A stretch of 64,000 nt of DNA from an uncultured Isosphaeraceae bacterium. Lineage in GTDB: Bacteria > Planctomycetota > Planctomycetia > Isosphaerales > Isosphaeraceae. The stretch lies in contig CAMFLR010000003.1 in assembly GCA_945957605.1 (NCBI GenBank), positions 372,001 to 436,000 on the forward strand, in the 5' to 3' direction. The notes beneath the pieces were generated by a model that had not been told where the DNA came from, searched no databases, and was given only the letters and a program-made list of their open reading frames with translations. Positions 36,331 to 43,819 of this stretch are shown here, piece by piece (the first letter of the stretch is position 1; the number at the start of each line of letters is the position of its first letter). A program made the translations under genes and the position numbers.

Positions 36331-38408
36331 CGGAAGAAGAAATCTTCCTCGCGGCGCTCGAATTGCCGAGCGACAGCGATCGCGCTGCATTTCTCGATGA
36401 AGCGTGCGGCGACAGCGCCGCGCTTCGCGCTCAAGTCGAGTCGTTGCTGGCTGCGCATTTCAAACCTGGTCCATTTCTCGACGAACCGGCGATGAATCAG
36501 CTTGATGCGAGTTGGGTCGAACCGGTTACGGCAACTCACCAAATCGCAGCCGATGATGAGCCGATCAACCTGAGCTTTTTGCAAAGCTCAACGCGAGCCG
36601 ACGCGCTGGGGCGACTCGGGCATTATGAGGTGCTCGAGGTTCTGGGGCAGGGGGGATTCGGCATCGTCCTCCGCGCATTCGACGATATTCTCCAGCGAGT
36701 GGTTGCGCTCAAGGTGTTGATGCCTGTGCTCGCGGCAACTTCGCCGGCGCGTAAGCGATTTCTCCGCGAGGCACGATCGTCGGCACAGGTGCGGCATGAG
36801 CATGTCGTTCAGGTTTATGCCGTGGAAGAACAGCCGCTGCCGTACCTGGCGATGGAGTTCATCCCAGGCGAAACGCTGCAACAGCGGATCGATCGCACAG
36901 GCCCGCTCGAACTGTCTGAGATCGTCCGCTTCGGCCGCCAAATCGCCGAAGGTCTCGCCGCAGCGCACGAAACCGGGCTGATTCATCGCGATATCAAACC
37001 GCACAACGTGCTCATCGAGGCGCGTGGCGATCGTGTGAAACTCACCGACTTTGGCCTCGCCCGCGCGGCCGATGACGCCAGCCTTACGCAGAGTCATATC
37101 CTCGCGGGCACGCCGATGTACATGGCGCCCGAACAGGCACAGGGCGAGACGCTCGATCATCGCGCCGATCTTTTTAGCCTCGGCAGTGTGCTCTACGTCA
37201 TGACAACGGGCCGACCGCCATTTCGCGCGTCGACGACATACGCCGTTCTGAAACGATTAGTCGAAGACGATCCGCGACCGATTCGCGATGTGATTCCCGA
37301 AACGCCGCAATGGTTGTGCGATATCATCGCCAAGCTCCAGCGCAAGCGACCCGATGTACGGTTCCAATCGGCCGGCGAACTCGCCGACGTTCTGCGCGAC
37401 TACGAAGAGCGATTGAAGACCAATCCCAGTTTCAAGCAACAAAAGCGACGTCCCAGTCTGGCTCAGCGTGCTGGCCAGTGGACAATTGCAGCGGCCGTTC
37501 TTCTGCCGACTGTCGTGAGCCTGATCGCTGGTATCACGGACTGGTTCTCAAAGTCGAATGGGAAACTCAGCGAGACAACGAAAGTCGCAGCGAGTTTAGC
37601 CGAGCCTGGTCAGATGCCGTTTCCCGCGAGTCAGACCAATTCGCTGGGAATGACGCTTCGCCTTGCGCCCGCGGGCAAGTTTGTGATGGGATCAAGCCCC
37701 GCCGAGATCGAGCACAACGCATCGTCGCTCACGGACGAAGTTCTCAAACAGATGATTCAGGCTGAGGGGCCGGCACACGAGGTGGAGATTTCGCAGCCGT
37801 TCTACATCGGCGCGACGGAAGTGACGGTTGCGCAGTTTCGCAAGTTCGTCGAGGCAAATCCCAGCTACAGCGTGGGCGACGATCGGTGGAAACAGCCCCA
37901 ATATGCCGAGCCCGACGATCGTCCCGTGGTTTTCATCACGTGGCAAAATGCTGACGATTTCTGTCGCTGGCTAAGCGAGAAGGAAGGCAAGACTTATCGG
38001 TTGCCGACGGAAGCCGAGTGGGAATATGCATGTCGCGCAGGCCGCGAGGGACTGCGTTTTTCTTATGGCAATGACGAAGCCGAGTTCGATGTCCACGCTT
38101 GGTCGAAGCGAAACTCGGACCACAAGTCGCACTCGGTGGGGCAGACAAGGCCCAATGCGTGGGGCCTTTTCGACATGCATGGCAATGTGTTTGAGTTCTG
38201 TCGCGACTGGCACGCAATGGATTACTACCAGCGGGCTGCGCGGAAGGATCCGGCTGGTCCGGCCGGTTCGATGCGCGTGACTCGGGGTGGAAGCTGGAAC
38301 TTCACGCCCCTTTTTGGGCGAAGCGCGTTCCGCTCGTGGCTTTCTCCCAAAGAATGCCGCGATTGCATTGGCTTTCGCGTGGTGCTCGAGACGTCCGGTC
38401 TGAAATAG
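36327..38408 (+). CDS. Ser/Thr protein kinase fused to formylglycine-generating-enzyme-like domain
   Basis: A 693-residue membrane protein. The N-terminal kinase domain (about 100-365) has the glycine loop LGQGGFGIVLRAF, Lys129 (VALKVL), the catalytic loop HRDIKPHN (Asp222), DFG (Asp241) and APEQ. A transmembrane helix follows near 395-415. Residues about 435-690 form an SUMF1/FGE-like domain (NSLGMTLRLAPAGKFVMGSS, ATEVTVAQFRKFV, YRLPTEAEWEYACRAG, GLFDMHGNVFEFCRDW, RVTRGGSWNF, CIGFRVV), predicted to be extracytoplasmic. In such fusions the domain may act as a sensor rather than as the sulfatase-activating enzyme; its activity is unknown. It overlaps the ECF sigma gene by 4 bp. Confidence 0.92.
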   Translation: MTEEEIFLAALELPSDSDRAAFLDEACGDSAALRAQVESLLAAHFKPGPFLDEPAMNQLDASWVEPVTATHQIAADDEPINLSFLQSSTRADALGRLGHYEVLEVLGQGGFGIVLRAFDDILQRVVALKVLMPVLAATSPARKRFLREARSSAQVRHEHVVQVYAVEEQPLPYLAMEFIPGETLQQRIDRTGPLELSEIVRFGRQIAEGLAAAHETGLIHRDIKPHNVLIEARGDRVKLTDFGLARAADDASLTQSHILAGTPMYMAPEQAQGETLDHRADLFSLGSVLYVMTTGRPPFRASTTYAVLKRLVEDDPRPIRDVIPETPQWLCDIIAKLQRKRPDVRFQSAGELADVLRDYEERLKTNPSFKQQKRRPSLAQRAGQWTIAAAVLLPTVVSLIAGITDWFSKSNGKLSETTKVAASLAEPGQMPFPASQTNSLGMTLRLAPAGKFVMGSSPAEIEHNASSLTDEVLKQMIQAEGPAHEVEISQPFYIGATEVTVAQFRKFVEANPSYSVGDDRWKQPQYAEPDDRPVVFITWQNADDFCRWLSEKEGKTYRLPTEAEWEYACRAGREGLRFSYGNDEAEFDVHAWSKRNSDHKSHSVGQTRPNAWGLFDMHGNVFEFCRDWHAMDYYQRAARKDPAGPAGSMRVTRGGSWNFTPLFGRSAFRSWLSPKECRDCIGFRVVLETSGLK

Positions 38409-38635
38409 CGGACCGACAGACCTCATTTGACTTTATGTCCAGTCACCGCCAAGCCGGCGCGATGTCTCTTCGCGCGCCTATGCTTCGCATGTTGCAAAAC
38501 TTCAGAAAAAACTTTGGCCAGCTTTTGCGCAGGATTTCGCATTGAGATCGAGGAGCGATAACTCAGTCGGCGGTTGTCCTGAACCGCGGCTGAGACTCAC
38601 AACTCCGAAGTCTCAATTTATGCGAAGGCGCCAAC

Positions 38636-39247
38636 ATGAATCGATCATTGATGTACGTGACGCTTTGCGCGTCTTTGGTCCTGACGAGCATGACCGCTCG
38701 CGCCGGTGTCACGATTGACTTGACCGAGGCAAATTCCACTGTGTTTGCCACTGCCACCGGCACTCTAGACGTCACCGATTTGACGTTCCTGGGGACGACT
38801 TCCCGTAGAGAGGGTGCGGGCGTGGCTCCGTTCCAAGGTGCAGTGAACATGGGGCCGCTGTCTTTCCCCAGCATGGACGTCTACACGGGTATCACGGGTC
38901 CCACTCAATTCGGAGGCCTTGCTTCCTTCTTCGCGGATTTCGGAACCGGCGACCCCTTTGGAGTAATCGGAGAAGCAGAGGAACTCGTCCTCCCGCATGG
39001 CTACGCAAGCGGCACCGGGCTTTCCGCTACCGACGAGTATTTCTTTGCGAGCTTCAGCTCTTTGGAATTAACCCCCGGCACTTATACGTGGACCTGGGGC
39101 ACCGGGGCACACGCCGACTTCCTCACGGTGCAGATTGGGCCAGTTACCGCGGTCCCCGAGCCTTCAACCGCCATGGTCGCGGTTTTCGGTGCCATGGGCG
39201 GCGTCGCCTACGGATGGTCCCGCCACCGTCGGCGGACAGCGGCCTGA
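38636..39247 (+). CDS. PEP-CTERM exported protein
   Basis: A 203-residue predicted exported protein. The signal peptide (1-23) ends MTARA; the middle is a beta-rich Gly/Thr/Ser region (residues about 25-165) without a recognised domain. The C-terminus shows VPEPS, a hydrophobic helix (TAMVAVFGAMGGVAYGW) and RHRRR, the tripartite PEP-CTERM signal. It lies directly upstream of a second PEP-CTERM gene in the same direction (64 bp), so the pair may be co-transcribed. Confidence 0.8.
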   Translation: MNRSLMYVTLCASLVLTSMTARAGVTIDLTEANSTVFATATGTLDVTDLTFLGTTSRREGAGVAPFQGAVNMGPLSFPSMDVYTGITGPTQFGGLASFFADFGTGDPFGVIGEAEELVLPHGYASGTGLSATDEYFFASFSSLELTPGTYTWTWGTGAHADFLTVQIGPVTAVPEPSTAMVAVFGAMGGVAYGWSRHRRRTAA

Positions 39248-39311
39248 CAAATCCAGCCGAACCGATTTGAAGACGCTCCGATTTGTTAACGACCAGGAAA
39301 GAGGAACATCT

Positions 39312-40034
39312 GTGAGACGCCTCGGACGACCTGCCCTGATTCGTCACCTGCTGGCGGCAATCATAGGACTTGGCATCACTGCGGTAATTCCCACGCCGGC
39401 ACAGGCCGGGCTGACCGAATGGGTTTCATCGGTAAATTCTGGAACGCCGCCGGTGTTTGTCGCGACGAACATCTTCACGCCATCGGTGGTCGATATCGGT
39501 GCGGTATCGGGCGACATCACTTACGAATTTGTTGTCAACGGAGCCGAACGCGCGGGGGCCGGTTCGTTGATCGGCTCGCTCACCGGCGGTCAGCACCAGG
39601 CGATTCGCTTTGAACAGTGGCACCACACCGGTCACTATGGCGCCACACAGTACGGCGTCGCCGACTACGACTTCGGCGTGAACACGACCTACGACACCGA
39701 CATCGTGTTAGATTTCGTCGTCAACAGCGCGGCCGGAATCACAACGCTCTACGTCAACGGCGTGAACACAGGAGCAACAGTGCCAATTGCGCTGACGCTT
39801 CATGGTCCTGTGGCGTTTGGCAACACCGACCTGGGTGGTGGCAACTTCCTGGGCGACGACGCCTTCGCCGGTTCGATCTACGGCTTCGCCGACTTCAACA
39901 GCGCACTCTCCGCCGACGAGATCAAGGCTCATTCCGACGCCTTTTTCAGCACCGGCGTGCCCGAACCCGCCACCTGGACGATCGGCCTGGGACTCGCCGT
40001 CATCGGCGCGATCGTGCATCGCCGACGCAGTTAA
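39312..40034 (+). CDS. PEP-CTERM exported protein with LamG-like domain
   Basis: A 240-residue predicted exported protein. The GTG at 39312 has AGAGG 7 nt upstream and opens a signal peptide (LLAAIIGLGITAVIPTPAQA); an ATG frame starting inside the preceding gene at 39135 is not supported. Residues about 45-210 have the rhythm of a LamG/concanavalin-like jelly roll (YDTDIVLDFVVNSAAGITTLYVNGVNTGA...GSIYGFADFNSALSADEIKAH), often a carbohydrate-binding fold. The C-terminus is VPEPATW, a hydrophobic helix and HRRRS, a PEP-CTERM signal. Confidence 0.82.
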   Translation: MRRLGRPALIRHLLAAIIGLGITAVIPTPAQAGLTEWVSSVNSGTPPVFVATNIFTPSVVDIGAVSGDITYEFVVNGAERAGAGSLIGSLTGGQHQAIRFEQWHHTGHYGATQYGVADYDFGVNTTYDTDIVLDFVVNSAAGITTLYVNGVNTGATVPIALTLHGPVAFGNTDLGGGNFLGDDAFAGSIYGFADFNSALSADEIKAHSDAFFSTGVPEPATWTIGLGLAVIGAIVHRRRS

Positions 40035-40426
40035 ATCGAAAAAAAAGCCGCGGCGTCCGTCGACTGTAAGTTGTGTCCTGAAAATGAGACCGAGCGCCGC
40101 GGCCCTTCGAGCTATTGACGAGAGCAAGCGAAAAAGTCTGTCATGTTCATGGCAAAACTCATTTGAAGCGATGCAATTCACGAATGGGCGCGACCAGGTC
40201 TGGTCGGTTGATCTGACATTGCGAATGCTATTGACGAGCATTGGCGATGAAATTATTGAGTGCTTTCTGTTTTGATTCTGGATGTCAGTCTCGAGGCGCA
40301 AGCCTCGTTTGTGACTTTCGAGTATTAAGGGGTTGAGCCGCCTTCCCCCGTGGTCGCGGCTTTCTTGGCGAAGACTTGAATCACAGCCATCAATCCCATG
40401 CCTAGACCAGACGGACCGAGAGTCTT
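40035..40426. other. intergenic region with two hairpins
   Basis: No gene is seen in this 392-bp stretch. GCCGCGGCG (40047-40055) is perfectly complementary to CGCCGCGGC (40095-40103), with a run of eight As on its left. It would therefore work as a terminator for minus-strand transcripts, although no minus-strand gene is near. CGAGGC-GCAA-GCCTCG (40292-40307), a GNRA-capped stem followed by TTT, could terminate the PEP-CTERM pair. Confidence 0.5.
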
Positions 40427-41458
40427 ATGGATTCCAAGCTCGCTCATTTATACAGATGCCCCGAAAGCGGCGGGCCCCTCACGCTGGAGATTTCCGAGCA
40501 GGTTGACGGGGAGGTCTTCGAGGGCTCGCTGATCTCCGCTGGTGGTAACCGTTTTGCAATCAAAAACGGGATCCCAAATTTCACCTATCCGTTCAAGCTC
40601 GACAAAAACGACGAAGAAACGCGAGTTTACTATAACAACACCGCAGATGTTTATGACGCCTATATTCCGCTGTCGTTCAGCACGTTCCGCGAAGATGAAA
40701 CGGCTGTGCGCAACAGCATGATTGATGATCTATGTCTCTCGCCGAACTCCACCGTGCTAGAAATCGGCGCGGGGAGTGGCAGAGACTCTGAGTTGATCCT
40801 CAAACGCTTGGGGCCTGACGGACGGCTTTTTCTGCAGGATCTTTCTCCTGGCATGCTCGATAAGGCCTTCCACCGCTTGAGCAACTCCACGCCCACGCCC
40901 GCCTTTTTCCTTTCGAACGGTAGTTATCTCCCCTTTGCCGACAAGTCTTTCGACGCCGTTTACCACTTTGGCGGGCTGAACACGTTTGCGGATATCAAAC
41001 GTGCCTTCAAGGAAGCAGTGCGAGTAACGAAGCCCGGCGGCAAGATCGTCATGGGCGATGAAAGTATGCCGATTTGGCTCCGCGAGACCGAGTTCGGCAA
41101 GGTCCTGATGAATTCCAATCCCCACTATCGCTTTCCCTTGCCGCTCGAACATCTTCCGGTCGAGGCACGCAAGACTCGGGTCCGGTGGATCGTCGGCGAG
41201 GTCTTTTACGTCATCGACTTCGAGGTAGGAGAGGGCACTCCCTACGCGGACCTCGATTTCGAGATCCCCGGCCAGCGCGGTGGAACTCACCGATCGCGGT
41301 ATTGGGGCCATCTTGAAGGCGTTACTCCAGAGGCCAAGAAGATCGCCTACGAAGCCCAGCGACAGAGCGGAAAGAGTATGCATCGCTGGCTTTCCGACGT
41401 AATTTCCAGTGCGGCCGAGTCGCAACTTCAAAAAGGTAAAGACGATACGTCAAGTTAG
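40427..41458 (+). CDS. SAM-dependent methyltransferase with Trm112-like N-terminus
   Basis: A 343-residue class I methyltransferase. The N-terminal 55 residues (LYRCPESGGPLTLEI...NRFAIKNGIPNFTYP) resemble a Trm112p-like small domain found in several Methyltransf_11 proteins. The core has motif I VLEIGAGSGRDSELIL, an acidic post-I region (LFLQDLSPGMLDKAF), SNGSYLPFADKSFDAVYHFGGLNTFADI and RVTKPGGKIVMGDES, the Methyltransf_11 pattern. The substrate is unknown. Its start is at the ATG of MDSKLAH. Codon usage is slightly more AT-rich than the neighbouring genes. Confidence 0.85.
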   Translation: MDSKLAHLYRCPESGGPLTLEISEQVDGEVFEGSLISAGGNRFAIKNGIPNFTYPFKLDKNDEETRVYYNNTADVYDAYIPLSFSTFREDETAVRNSMIDDLCLSPNSTVLEIGAGSGRDSELILKRLGPDGRLFLQDLSPGMLDKAFHRLSNSTPTPAFFLSNGSYLPFADKSFDAVYHFGGLNTFADIKRAFKEAVRVTKPGGKIVMGDESMPIWLRETEFGKVLMNSNPHYRFPLPLEHLPVEARKTRVRWIVGEVFYVIDFEVGEGTPYADLDFEIPGQRGGTHRSRYWGHLEGVTPEAKKIAYEAQRQSGKSMHRWLSDVISSAAESQLQKGKDDTSS

Positions 41459-41576
41459 GGCGACCGTCTGGTTGGAAGCCGATGATCTGAGAAGTAGTTT
41501 CGATTCCAGATTGGCTCAATGCCATTCAGCTTTGTCGCGCTTCTGCCGGAACTCATGGCGCCAATGGAGCAGGGCG

Positions 41577-42653
41577 GTGGGCACCAACACTCCACGAACG
41601 GTCGATCTCGACCATCGAGCTTATTACCTGAGGTGTGCGCCGCGTCAATCGCTCTGTGTCGTGGCATCTCCGGATGGGGAGGTCACGCTTATCGACTTGG
41701 AATCTGGACAGACGAAATCAGTCCCCCGTCTCCCTAAAATCCAAGATATCTCCCTCCACCCGACACAGACCGTATTTGCGGTCGTTGACGCGAATGTAGG
41801 GACGCTCTCGATCATCGACCTCAACCGATCGCATCACAAGGACCTCGGTATCCCAGAGCTTCGCACGAGTGAAAACGCGCAGTGCAAACCGGCGTTCATC
41901 GCTTGTTACTTCGATCAGACCGGGGATGTTCTCTGGACTGTAGCGAGGCTGACATCCGAGACGGTCGAGGTCCAATGCAGGAAGACAGATCAATGGTCGG
42001 TCGTCGGAACGGTCACCGTCGATGATCCGTTCGAGGCGACCCACTGCTCTTTTCACGACACAAGCCGGTCGGATGTGGTGGCCCTCTGGATGGCCGCCGG
42101 CCAGAACGGGCAGCAGGTGTTCTGGATTACAAAGCACCTCCATTCGCTAAGAGTGGAACTGGAACCTTTTCTGGAAAATACGAGCCCTCCTGTGTTCTCG
42201 CCAGACCGGGATGAATACCTGGTCGTTGATGAACTCCACTCGGTGTGCAAATACCCTTTTCCAACCGACAGAAAATTGGGCACTTGCCACTCGAAGTGGC
42301 GCAAGCAGGACTTTTTCGGGGATAGCCTGTGCTACCTCGATAGCAAGACGGCCCTTGTCCTTACCCATCACAGTCGTGTCTTCCGGATCGGTTTACGCGC
42401 GATGAAGATCCTGGATGAGGTCATCATCGCCGGGCACGAGCCGAAACCGGCGGAAGAGTACTATCCGCGTTTGAAGGGCGACTACGGCATTTGCACGGAT
42501 ATCAGCTACTTTACGAGGGCTGGTAACACTGTGTTCTTCGTATATAGCCGCGAGAGTGAGGGTGGTCCGCGACATTGGAAAGACACGCTCATGCTTTACG
42601 ATGTCGGGTCGCTCGTCAGCAGGCCTACGCAGCGCAAGCCAGATCGGCGATAG
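41577..42653 (+). CDS. beta-propeller-like protein of unknown function
   Basis: A 358-residue protein without a signal peptide. Repeating beta-strand patterns (LCVVASPDGEVTLIDLESGQ; DISLHPTQTVFAVVDANVGTLSIIDLN; VLWTVARLTSETVEVQ) suggest a WD40/YVTN-like propeller. The start is placed at GTG 41577, which has GGAG 7 nt upstream; the frame stays open to a GTG at 41409, but that would overlap the methyltransferase gene by 50 bp and adds residues of unlikely composition. I do not recognise the family. Same-strand position suggests possible co-expression with the methyltransferase. Confidence 0.6.
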   Translation: MGTNTPRTVDLDHRAYYLRCAPRQSLCVVASPDGEVTLIDLESGQTKSVPRLPKIQDISLHPTQTVFAVVDANVGTLSIIDLNRSHHKDLGIPELRTSENAQCKPAFIACYFDQTGDVLWTVARLTSETVEVQCRKTDQWSVVGTVTVDDPFEATHCSFHDTSRSDVVALWMAAGQNGQQVFWITKHLHSLRVELEPFLENTSPPVFSPDRDEYLVVDELHSVCKYPFPTDRKLGTCHSKWRKQDFFGDSLCYLDSKTALVLTHHSRVFRIGLRAMKILDEVIIAGHEPKPAEEYYPRLKGDYGICTDISYFTRAGNTVFFVYSRESEGGPRHWKDTLMLYDVGSLVSRPTQRKPDRR

Positions 42654-42943
42654 TTCCCATGAGTCGGCGTGCTTGCCCGCGATGATGCGGTCAATTGTGA
42701 TTTTTTCGAATAGCGCGCTCAACGCACATCGAGATTTCGCGTCAGCAAACTCGGCTTGACCTCTCGCCCCGTTCCCACTACCCTCCCACCACCCCTGCGC
42801 ATGGCTTCCTGAATGGGTTCTGTTTGAGCTAAGCATCGCTACGAAAGATGCAACTCGTTGGTGGTCGATCACGGGTTTACCGCGAAGGATCGGGGTTGGC
42901 CTGTGTCGTCGTTCGTTCGCGTTCGTGAATGGAGTCGGAACGC

Positions 42944-43588
42944 ATGTGTGCGCTTTGGAATCGCCTGTGGACGACCCGTCGCGACTCTGCAGGCCGCGCG
43001 CGTTGTCAGAAGCGCGCGTTAGAGGTGACGAGCCTCGAGCGCAGGGACCTCATGGCGATCATTCCGGGATCGTCGACGATCCCGCCCATTAGTGCGATTG
43101 CGACTCCCCAGATCCTTCCGAACAACAACCGGCTGATCGCCGTCCAGATCCACGGCGAGTTCCACCAGGGGCTCACATCGATCCTGGGCAAGGGCGTGAC
43201 GACCGAGCCGCCGCCTTCGTCGATGTTTTACATCCAACGCGCGCTCAACCAACGCGCGATGATCTCGCCCGTCAATGTGGAAGTGACCGACCAGTACCGC
43301 CAATACCAGCCCCGCGTGAAGGCTCACGTGCAACTGGTGAAGAGCGCCTATTATTTCAACCCTCCCAATAAAGCGACCCCGGCGAGCGAAGTCCTTTTGC
43401 GAGACTACACTTACACCGCCGTCGTCTACCTGGAAGCATCCAAGAATTCCAGTACGAACGGCCGGCGGTACACTGTGTCGGTCAGCGTTTCTGACTCCGA
43501 TAACGGGGCCGGTGTGAACTTTGCGGTCGTGGTTCCGGACAAATCGAGCGGCCACGCCAAGACGACCGTCACGACAACGGCGTCGTAA
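42944..43588 (+). CDS. secreted protein with planctomycetal LExRxLM N-terminal motif
   Basis: A 214-residue protein. The ATG at 42944 (MCALWNRLW) has GGAG 9 nt upstream; another ATG lies at 42929. The N-terminus has ALEVTSLERRDLMA, a version of the LExLExRxLL/M motif found near the start of many exported planctomycetal surface proteins. The rest is beta-rich with Ser/Thr/Asn/Val and no recognised domain; repeats and catalytic residues are absent. The role is unknown, presumably envelope or extracellular. Confidence 0.68.
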   Translation: MCALWNRLWTTRRDSAGRARCQKRALEVTSLERRDLMAIIPGSSTIPPISAIATPQILPNNNRLIAVQIHGEFHQGLTSILGKGVTTEPPPSSMFYIQRALNQRAMISPVNVEVTDQYRQYQPRVKAHVQLVKSAYYFNPPNKATPASEVLLRDYTYTAVVYLEASKNSSTNGRRYTVSVSVSDSDNGAGVNFAVVVPDKSSGHAKTTVTTTAS

Positions 43589-43635
43589 CCGGGATTCGTC
43601 GCACGACGATGTGCGGGAAAAATGTTTGACTTTCC

Positions 43636-43665
43636 TTGAAACGACCGACACTGTTAAGGTATGAA
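43636..43665 (+). promoter_or_regulatory. weak candidate sigma-70 promoter before DUF1549 gene
   Basis: TTGAAA (43636-43641) and TATGAA (43660-43665) are separated by 18 bp, about 150 bp before the GTG start of the DUF1549/DUF1553 gene. The match is modest, and promoter rules in Planctomycetota are poorly known. Confidence 0.3.
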
Positions 43666-43819
43666 GTGGGGTGAGTCGTCGCAGCCGCCCTGGAATTGCG
43701 ACGAGGTATTGACCTGCTCTCCGCAAGCCTGCCGCTTCCTTCCCGAATCCCGCGACATTGGCCGGGTACTTCGGAAGGGGCAACAACCCGCCCGAATAGT
43801 CATCGACGAGGAGTGAACC

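Noticed and set aside
39283..39293. TGTTAACGA near the second PEP-CTERM start as a sigma-54 activator site
   Set aside because: A single partial copy only 20 bp from the start codon with no -24/-12 promoter nearby; chance is likely, so it is only mentioned under the PEP-CTERM finding.
40047..40103. Long-loop inverted repeat as terminator of the PEP-CTERM pair
   Set aside because: The T run lies on the minus-strand side only, so it would not terminate plus-strand transcripts; kept as a structural note.
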